A stretch of 64,000 bases of DNA from Chlamydoabsidia padenii (lineage: Eukaryota > Mucoromycota > Mucoromycetes > Mucorales > Cunninghamellaceae), in contig JAIWND010000025.1 in NCBI GenBank assembly GCA_025330725.1, positions 248,001 to 312,000 of the forward strand. The letters are read 5' to 3'. Below the pieces are notes generated by a model, which did not search any database, was not told where the DNA came from, and saw only the letters and a list, made by a program, of their open reading frames with translations. Positions 56,992 to 64,000 of the stretch are shown here, piece after piece (the first letter of the stretch is position 1; the number at the start of each line of letters is the position of its first letter). The position numbers and the translations under genes were made by a program.

Positions 56992-58630
56992 TCATTGGGC
57001 AGTTACTTTTCGCCGGCTACTAAACAAAGTCATGATTTTCCAAGGGTTTCCAGTTCTTTTCGACATATCTTGTTGTTCCAATTGTTGTCGTTCAAGGGCT
57101 TCTATTTCCAAGAGTCGATGTCGTGCTGGTTGATATTGCTCTTGAGCCGCGATCTGGTAATAATCCTTTGCCACAGGTATGTTTTGAATCCCGCCAACTC
57201 CATGATAAAACCTACAAAAAGAGAATTTTGTTAATCTTGTTCTTTTTTTATGTTCTTTTTCTTGTTTTACATTTCACCCAGCATATATCGAGCATAATTT
57301 TGTGGGTCCTCCTGTTGACTTGCCGCTTTTTGGTAGTATTCAAACGATTTCATTTGATCCTTTGGTACACCTAAGCCTTGTCGATACATGTCACCCAAGC
57401 AAGATTGGCAATACCCCAGTCCTGATGGCCAAATATCATCCCCCTTGAGGCACCATTCGTAAGCCAAACTATAGTCCGGTTTAACCAAGGAAGGATAGCC
57501 TTCAAAATAGATGCGAGCCAGTGCCTCAATAGCCAATGAGAATCCTTGTTGTCCAGATTGGGTTAACCAAAAGAGTGCTTGATGAATATCGACCTTTTCT
57601 TGTTTCAGCAAGATATCACCCACCATGAATTGACAGTATTTTTCCCCATTGCATTCGGCCACCTTGCGAGCGTAATGATATGCCTTTTCGAGATTCTGTG
57701 ATTGGCCATGGTGATCCCCTTCATAATATGCACGTGCCAATTTGGTCAAAGCCCATGCATCCGCACCCGATAAAGCCGTGAGCCCCTTTGCTGATAACCC
57801 ATCACCACGTTTCTTGTCTTGTTTACTTGACACCGTCTTTTCATATAGCGCCACGCTTTGTTCCATATTATAGAGATCGGGATACCTGTGACGATCTTCC
57901 ATCATCATGGCCAATTGGTAGCTTGCTCCATCGTGTTCGAGATTGCTAGCTCGTTCAAAGTACGTTACTGCCTTTTCCAGGTCCTTTTCCAGTCCCACAC
58001 CTTTGAGTTGCATGAGTCCGACCAAATAACACATTTCCCCTTTGATTTTGATCGAGTTGTTATCGTCGTCGTCAAGTGTGAGAGATAATATAGAATCGAT
58101 GAGTCGGAATATGGGTACAGAATCGTCGTTATTAGTGCTGATTTTCTGCATGTCAGATTCTACTAGTCCCAAGCAAGGTGTCAGAGCAGAGGATAACCAT
58201 CGATCAAATAGACATTGTCCCCATAGTTCCGCTTCACGTTTATCCAAAAGAGAATGCCAATATGACGTATCACCTTGGGATTGCGCCTTCACCTCCGCCA
58301 GTAGTTGTCCGTCTAAAACTGTCCCAAGCTTGATTTTGGCATTCAAGTCACCCTATGTAATACACCCAATTAGAATCAAAGTAAGATATTTATTTTCAAT
58401 CTGTTACCTTGAGGGCTTTTCTACGAAGTTGGTGGACAGCTTGATTGAGAAGTATAGGATTCTGATGAGTGCTAGGCGATCTGAGCAAATCAAGGACTAA
58501 GAGGTAAAAAAGAAGAAGAAGAAGAAGAGAACATTAGTAACAGAAATAATAACCAACCTATTCTTCTTATATTACCTTTATGACAATAGAGTGCTGCTGG
58601 GAGTCCTTCAAGTGATTGTAGAGATGTCAT
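56992..58630 (-). CDS. SEL1-repeat (TPR-like) protein
   Basis: Four exons (58576-58630, 58408-58496, about 57277-58353, and a last one to 56992) encode about 460 residues. The start is MTSLQSLEGLPAALYCHK. SEL1/HCP repeats are evident: GEMCYLVGLMQLKGVGLEKD, EKAVTYFERASNLEHDGASY, ALTKLARAYYEGDHHGQS, AIEALARIYFEGYPSLVKPD, CLGDMYRQGLGVPKDQMKSF and YMLGEMFYHGVGGIQNIPVA. It ends WKIMTLFSSRRKVTAQ. No catalytic domain or membrane segment is seen. Such proteins are adaptors, some for chitin synthase (Chs4-like) or ER quality control; the partner here cannot be named. A 383-bp fold-back element lies 41 bp upstream. Confidence 0.85.
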
Positions 58631-58670
58631 TAGAAGAGTTCGTAAAAGCAAAAAGGAGGGGAAGGTACAG

Positions 58671-59053
58671 TATTTAAACTTGAAATTGGAACACCGTCAT
58701 TTTGATTTGGGACTGGGTGACTTTTTATTTGGGACAATGTAGAATTGAAATTCAGACAGGGGGAGACTCATTTGGTACATTGCGAAAAAATAAAAAATTG
58801 GGACAGAACCGCTTTCATTTTGATCTGGGATATAGTTAATGAAGTCCATAGTAACACGTATTAAAAAAATTTAAGGTACAATGCCTAGGCCCACAACGCT
58901 ATTATGAAGAATTAGCATCCCCCTCCCCCATTGCCGGCCCCTCCTCAGTCCCCTTGTCCCAATTGTTGTTTCACAGTGTACCAAATGAGTCTCCCCCCGT
59001 CTGAATTTCAATTTCACATTGTCCCAACGGTGTTCCAATTTCAAGTTTAAATA
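58671..59053. mobile_element. 383-bp fold-back (MITE-like) element
   Basis: The first about 115 bp (58671-58790) recur inverted at 58945-59053. Left end TATTTAAACTTGAAATTGGA and right end reverse-complement to it, with shared CAGACGGGGGGAGACTCATT-like blocks further in. The unpaired centre has no frame. A TA dinucleotide at both ends could be the target duplication of a Tc1/mariner-type MITE; this is an inference. It sits directly upstream of the SEL1 protein gene. Confidence 0.75.
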
Positions 59054-60219
59054 CCGGAGTAGTAATTTATATTTGAGACGGAGCATAAAAAAAGGGATGT
59101 CAGATTAAGATAGTATGTATGTTCAAGGCTTTCTTACTTTGTAGCAAAGGGGTGAGTGGAAGTAAAAGAGGCAAACCAAGGCGACTTTTATCCAGGTATC
59201 CTGTTGATTACAGGATGATAAAAGTAAGTTGATAAGAGTACAGTATTAATGAGAGAGCGAGACTACATTACCTTGATTTTATCAATACATTTGTGCCGAC
59301 TTGATTAGTGGAGTGTTGTCTTTGTTGTTACATTGTTGTACAGATTTAATATAGAATGACAATAAAGGATCATGGAGAGGGAAGAAGAACTATTGAGTAA
59401 AAAAAAAAAAAGGAATGACGGAATTTGAAAATCGCTCTGACTGCCTCCTTCCAAAAAACTGGTATTAAACACATATCAACTATTTAGGCATTCATATTGA
59501 CATTACAATGCTATTCCAATGAAATCAAAGATGTATTTGGCCATAAACAAGAATTAGAATGAATTCGTATAACAACCGAGACGATCAGTTCATCAGACTA
59601 CATCATCCTGTTACCACACCTGCTTATTCTTTTTTGAATTCCTTACCTTCTGATAGATTACTAGAGATCATTCCCTGTGAATCCACGTACAAGAACTTCC
59701 ACACTAAAGCATACATAATATGTCGATGGTGATGAGGCGGGTACCCATAACCTAGTTAAATGTTCAACTCCCGACAATAGTGAGAAGGCAGAAAAACTCG
59801 ATTAGGCAACCTGCGATTAATCAATGTCGTCATGTTGCCCCCCTCCCTCCCCCTTGTAAGCCTTTTTTTTTTTTTAGTTTCTTTGATGCTGATGAGAAAG
59901 GGGCATCTTTCATCAAACTATACTATGAACCGTTCTTACTTTTGTCTACACTTTATGATCAAGAATGAATGATTCCGCTACTTTTTTTTTGAGCATGTCT
60001 TTATAAATAGAAATGGAAAAGAAAAAGAAGACAGAAAAAAAAAAAGTGGCACAAAACCTTGTTTCACATCCCGACTTGCACTGGCAGGCATTAGTAAAAG
60101 TGCCAAGGACACTAAAAAATTCTACCCAGTTTATTTTTCCCTTTTCTTTGTTTTTTCCTTCTCCTACTTTATATTTTATAGATTTATTTCACATTCATTA
60201 CAACACTCATCAAATACCA
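59054..60219. other. Intergenic, no confirmed gene
   Basis: AT-rich with A runs (59400-59411). Motif copies with one mismatch: 59419-59429 and 60063-60073. A short coding-like block on the minus strand near 59645-59725 has no start or neighbours and is left unassigned. Confidence 0.4.
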
Positions 60220-61603
60220 ATGTTTACAAGGTTAGGACATTCACTGCGCTCGGTGCCGACGAAATGGATATCAGCCACTTTTACTCTCGTTGGTGCCATC
60301 TTTGTACTGACTACCTTGTACATGTCACCTGTAAATAAATATAAAGAAGAACCCAATATTGTCACCACATTAACAACAGTAAACAATGACAATACTAACA
60401 ACCTCGAGCCGATACGGGCTTGTTTTGTGGTGTTGGTACGAAACAATGAACTTGAAGGAATTAAGAATACCGTTTTGCAGATCGAGGCACGATTCAACAA
60501 ACGCTTCCACTACCCCTATGTGTTTTTGAACGACGACTACTTTACCGACGAATTCGTACAAGAAATATCAAGTTTGACATCAACTCAAGTTAATTTTGGA
60601 AAGGTGGATCAACAAATGTGGGGATATCCTTCTCATATTAATCAAACTCGAGCTGCTTTACAACGATCCGAACTGGCTGCTCAAGGTGTACCTTATGCTG
60701 ATAGTGAATCCTATCGACATATGTGCAGGTAAGTGTGTGTGTATATGGGTCTATATATATATATATATATATATAAATGTAACTAATGATAACGATATTA
60801 ATGGTGTGTAGATTCCAAAGCGGCTTCTTCTTCCGACACCCATTACTTGATGCATATGACTATTACTGGCGAATTGAACCTGATGTGGACTATTACTGTA
60901 ATATTGAATATGATGTATTTAGATATATGAAGGATAATGGCAAAAAGTATGGTAAGTAGTTTAGATAATTAGTTATCTATTTTATGTTTTACTAATAATC
61001 AATCATAGGGTTCAACATTGCTTTCCGAGAATACATGGCAACTGTCCCTTCTCTATGGCAAACTGTACTTGACTTTAAAAAGACACATCCCGAAGTAGTC
61101 AAGCAATTACCTCGACCTGAAGACTCGCTATGGAATTTTGTGGCCGGGGATGATGGTCAATCGTATAATTCCTGTCACTTTTGGACCAACTTTGAAATAG
61201 CTTCATTGGATCTATGGAGATCAAATGAATATTTAAAGTTTTTTAATCATCTGGATCGATCTGGTGGTTTCTTTTATGAAAGGTAATAGGGGTTTGAGTA
61301 AATTGTATACCAACTGATTGGATTTATATTAGATGGGGTGATGCACCAGTACATTCTATTGCTGCTGCCATGATGCTGAAAAAGGATGAATTCCATTTTT
61401 TTAATGATATTGGTTATCGACATACTGCTTATACTCATTGTCCTACCGAGCAGATTTATCGGGATAAATGCTCCTGCGATCCATCCACCAACTTTGGTAA
61501 GCATTGGTTGACATTGGAATGTAAATCATTAACCTCTCTTCTTTTTCTAGATTACGACCCTGGCCTTAGTTGTTACACTACATTTAAAAATGCATTGCGC
61601 TAG
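60220..61603 (+). CDS. Alpha-1,2-mannosyltransferase, Kre2/Mnt1 family (GT15)
   Basis: Five exons (60220-60728, 60812-60951, 61009-61282, 61333-61496, 61551-61603) encode 379 residues. The N-terminus has a short cytoplasmic part and a signal anchor, [20 protein letters not shown], so it is a type II Golgi protein. The catalytic domain shows [35 protein letters not shown], the metal site region [20 protein letters not shown] and [20 protein letters not shown]. Further on are [20 protein letters not shown] and a Cys-rich end. GT15 enzymes extend O- and N-linked mannose chains. An upstream in-frame ATG at 60013 is rejected, since it would prefix a Lys-rich, non-anchor leader. Confidence 0.93.
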
Positions 61604-62019
61604 AATAGTTTATCTCTTTTTTATTTAATTAACTAATAAATCTTCAATCTATCACTATCATCTCTTTTTGTGACCCTATATATATATATATGTATGACCT
61701 ATTACAGTAATCAAAAGTAATTATCATCTTGTACAAATTTAGGTACATGTTGGGGGTGGGGATTTTATATATAGGATAAACATAACTCAATGGACCTGGT
61801 AAATCATACACATATTCGTCCATATGGGTAAGGAGTTGGAGGAAGACTACAGGTTTAATAAATGTATATAGTAGGTCAGGACGACTCTGCATGAATGCGG
61901 AATTTGAATGTAAAACACCGACACATGGCACTTCAAGTTTTATTTAAATAGTTCAGGTATACTAGTTTGATGGCTATACTAAATGTAGAGGTACATCAAG
62001 ACCAAGGAGAAGGAAGACA
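61604..62019. other. Intergenic, no confirmed gene
   Basis: Convergent spacer between the GT15 gene and eL31. A minus-strand frame around 61730-61930 (YTFIKPVVFLQLLTHMDEYV) looks protein-like but has no splice or start support. A one-mismatch motif copy is at 61898-61908. Confidence 0.35.
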
Positions 62020-62687
62020 TTATTCGTCGTCAACAACGGTTGTTTCCAGACCTAAAAAGTCGCAATAAGAGAGAAGGAATCAATACATTAGAATCATGCA
62101 CTTCATAGATAGGAGACAATACTCCAACCTCTAGCGCTTTCAACTGCTGGAAGCTTGGTCTAAAGATTGTTATCATGAAAAGAGCAAACTTGCGGGAAGA
62201 AAAAAAAAAAAAAAGAGTGACAAAAGCCTCTCCTCATCTTCCCACAAACATGCCTTCCTTTTCACGAATACGATCAAACCACACTACCAGTCAGCGGTCG
62301 GGATACTCTTCCCTCGACAAACCCCCACCTCTATTTTTTTCTTTTAATATGCTTACCATTAAAGGAAGTGACAGGGACGTAGGTGACATAAGAGTAGAGC
62401 TTGTGCTTGGCTTCATCATCGTCATTACGTTTACGAGCGATACGGACACGGATACGGTGAGGGACATTACGCACACCACGAGCCCACAGTTGCTTGTTCA
62501 AAGAAGGATCGATGCGGACATCTTCAGTACCCATTTGTTTGGTCGCAAATGTCTTGACCGCCTTGATAGCTTGGGGAGTACGAGACTTGAAGGATCGACC
62601 GTGGACTAGCTTGTGAAGATGGATGGTGTATTCACGAGTGACAACATCAGCAAGAGTGGATCGTTTTTGAGAAGTGTTCTTGACCAT
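62020..62687 (-). CDS. RPL31: 60S ribosomal protein eL31
   Basis: Two exons (62357-62687, 62020-62051) encode 120 residues, normal for eL31. The start [20 protein letters not shown] is the family N-terminus, followed by [20 protein letters not shown] and [20 protein letters not shown], then [20 protein letters not shown]. The last 11 residues come from a 32-nt terminal exon after a 305-nt intron, so the gene end is easy to misplace. It sits at the edge of the peptide exit tunnel. A (GGAT)n tract starts 4 bases upstream of the ATG, and a one-mismatch motif copy (62985-62995) lies about 300 bp upstream in the same orientation. Confidence 0.95.
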
Positions 62688-62690
62688 GGT

Positions 62691-62720
62691 AGATGGATGG
62701 ATGGATGGATGGATAGATAG
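62691..62720. repeat. (GGAT)n tetranucleotide tract at the eL31 start
   Basis: About 30 bp of GGAT units on the plus strand, just upstream of the eL31 ATG (opposite orientation to the eL20 and uL15 tracts relative to the gene). Confidence 0.9.
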
Positions 62721-63231
62721 AGGAGAAGAAAATGGAAATTCAACTTTCATTTTTTTTTTTTTTTTTTTTGAATAAAGCTGGCGGTGTTGTAAATTCCCTT
62801 TTTTTTGGGGGGGGAAGGATGAGCAGGGTTCTAAGAAAATAGCGATACATCCTTTTCTGGACAGTGTTACGAAAACAATTCTCATCAAGAAATGAACAGG
62901 TGAAAGTGATGATGTTTCAATAGCTAGTAGTATGTCCATGTAAAACCAAGAAAGAGAAGAAGTATTGACAAGTATCACATGATTTTCAAACCCCGCGCCA
63001 TCCAGTGTCAAATAGCGATCTTTTCAAACCTATTTGACCATAATCACTGATTGTTTGGGATGGAAGTGATATTACATGGGTCCTTTGATCACAAATATCC
63101 CGCGCATGAAAAATATTTAAAACAGCGCCGTTTCACCGGAGGACTATATAATATACTTTTCCCTTTTCTCCTTTCTCTCATCGTCGTCATCAAATCTATC
63201 CGACTATTACTATAGTATAATATAATTCAAA
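62721..63231. promoter_or_regulatory. Divergent promoter region of eL31 and the dehydrogenase
   Basis: No gene. It holds a T run (62751-62769), a one-mismatch motif (62985-62995) and a TATA-like CTATATAATATA at about 63144-63155, some 80 bp before the dehydrogenase start. Confidence 0.5.
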
Positions 63232-64000
63232 ATGGATTCTTTAAATATGTTCTCCCTCAAAGGCAAGAAAGCCATTGTTACTGGAGGCGGAAGGTAGTGC
63301 CGTCAAATCCGATTCCATTCGATTTGATCTTAATCTTTTTTTTTAAAGAGGCCTAGGGTTGGAAATGAGCAAAGCATTAGCAGGTGCAGGTGCAGATGTG
63401 GCTATGATGTATGTGACCAGTGATAAAACTCATGATACTGCCGCTGCCGTTGCCAAGCAATACAATGTGCGCTGTCAAGCATATAAAGCAGATATGTGCG
63501 ATACCGATCAAGTCACAGCAGCTTTGGATAAGATCATCAATGATTTTGGCAAAATTGATATATTTGTTGCTAATGCAGGCATTGCTATTGATGGTGCCGC
63601 TGAAGTAAGTTTCGACTTGTCAATGCATGATCCTGGGTTTTAAACCCCGACTTTTTTTTTCTTTTAGACTTACGATATGGCCGACTGGAAACGTACCTTT
63701 GATGTTAATGTTCATGGTGTATTCTGTTGTGCTAAATATGCCGGAGCGTGAGTATATCCATTTTAATATAGCAAGAAAGATGAAAATGACTAATGCAACT
63801 TTGTCATGCATGTTAAAAAGCCATATGTTGAAAAATGGTTCAGGGAGCATCATCTTGATCTCCTCAATGTCAGCTATAATTTCTAATCGCCCTCAAGCTC
63901 ATTGTGCAGTAAGTTCATCTCGAAAAGAAGCAGAAAATCACATGATACCAACCTGATTCTTTGTTTAGTACAATGCTTCCAAGGGAGCAGTTTCAACGAT
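63232..64000 (+). CDS. Short-chain dehydrogenase/reductase (partial at window end)
   Basis: Starts MDSLNMFSLKGKKAIVTGGG with the intron interrupting GGR-GLGLEM, so the cofactor motif is TGGGRGLG (TGxxxGxG). Next come YKADMCDTDQVTAALDKIIN and FVANAGIAIDGAAE (NAG), then after a second intron TYDMADWKRTFDVNVHGVFC. The catalytic Ser is in IILISSMSAII, and the Tyr-Lys pair appears in YNASKGAVST at the very end. This is a classical SDR of the sorbose reductase or mannitol dehydrogenase type, likely NADP-linked; the substrate cannot be read. The gene continues beyond 64000. The second intron contains a motif variant (63639-63649) within GGGTTTTAAACCCC. Confidence 0.88.

Noticed and set aside
57182..57194. 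TTGAATCCCG word resembling the recurrent motif
   Set aside because: It lies inside the last exon of the SEL1-repeat gene, coding Gly-Gly-Ile-Gln, so it has an adequate coding explanation and carries two differences.
61644..61931. Minus-strand frame with protein-like middle
   Set aside because: No splice or promoter support, ends in (TA)n-coded Tyr-Ile repeats; retained only as a note.

Overview
The window looks like nuclear DNA of an early-diverging fungus, most probably a Mucoromycota species of the Mucorales type. The evidence is small genes with many short GT-AG introns, AT-rich spacers full of A or T runs, fungal families (Kre2-type mannosyltransferase, Crh-type GH16, UPF0643, Hal4/Hal5-type kinase) and features common in Mucoromycota (atypical HSPA12-like Hsp70, SWIM/MULE transposase gene). 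Genes run in both directions with no operons. No rRNA, tRNA or CRISPR array was recognised.

Layout. 0.3-14 kb: Vip1-like RRM protein, an unassigned pair of exons, UPF0643 protein, ribosomal eL20, V-ATPase subunit E, a decayed ketopantoate reductase, NAC alpha, peroxisomal 3-ketoacyl-CoA thiolase, a broken MULE/SWIM transposase and purine nucleoside phosphorylase. 14-18 kb: a 54-residue secreted CS-alpha-beta (defensin-like) peptide, then a repeat-rich stretch. 18-41 kb: MATA-type HMG-box protein, mitochondrial bS21, Ydj1-type DnaJ with CaaX box, TFIIE-alpha, Crh-like GH16, MutY glycosylase, Erf2-type DHHC acyltransferase, uL15, TAF5, an unknown small protein, Rei1, Rrp42 and an MFSD5/Mot2-type transporter. 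42-47 kb: a large inverted-repeat element and fragments of it. 48-64 kb: HSPA12-like Hsp70, Hal-type kinase, Egt1 (ergothioneine synthesis), a SEL1-repeat protein with a fold-back element in its promoter, GT15 mannosyltransferase, eL31 and the start of a short-chain dehydrogenase.

Functionally this is ordinary housekeeping: translation (eL20, uL15, eL31, bS21m, NAC alpha, Rei1), transcription (TFIIE-alpha, TAF5, HMG box), RNA decay (Rrp42), repair (MutY), secretory pathway and wall (GT15, GH16), lipid and nucleoside metabolism. The genes do not form a pathway together.

The most interesting signal is not a gene. An 11-bp word, CGGGATTTGAA, occurs exactly 11 times on the two strands and about 17 more times with one mismatch, where chance would give about 0.03 and 1. 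It often lies 70-180 bp upstream of a start codon and points at the gene, but it also sits at the ends of dispersed repeats and inside introns. Second is the defensin-like micro-gene. Third is a (GGAT)n tetranucleotide tract close to the start codon of all four cytosolic translation-related genes with a mapped start (eL20, NAC alpha, uL15, eL31).
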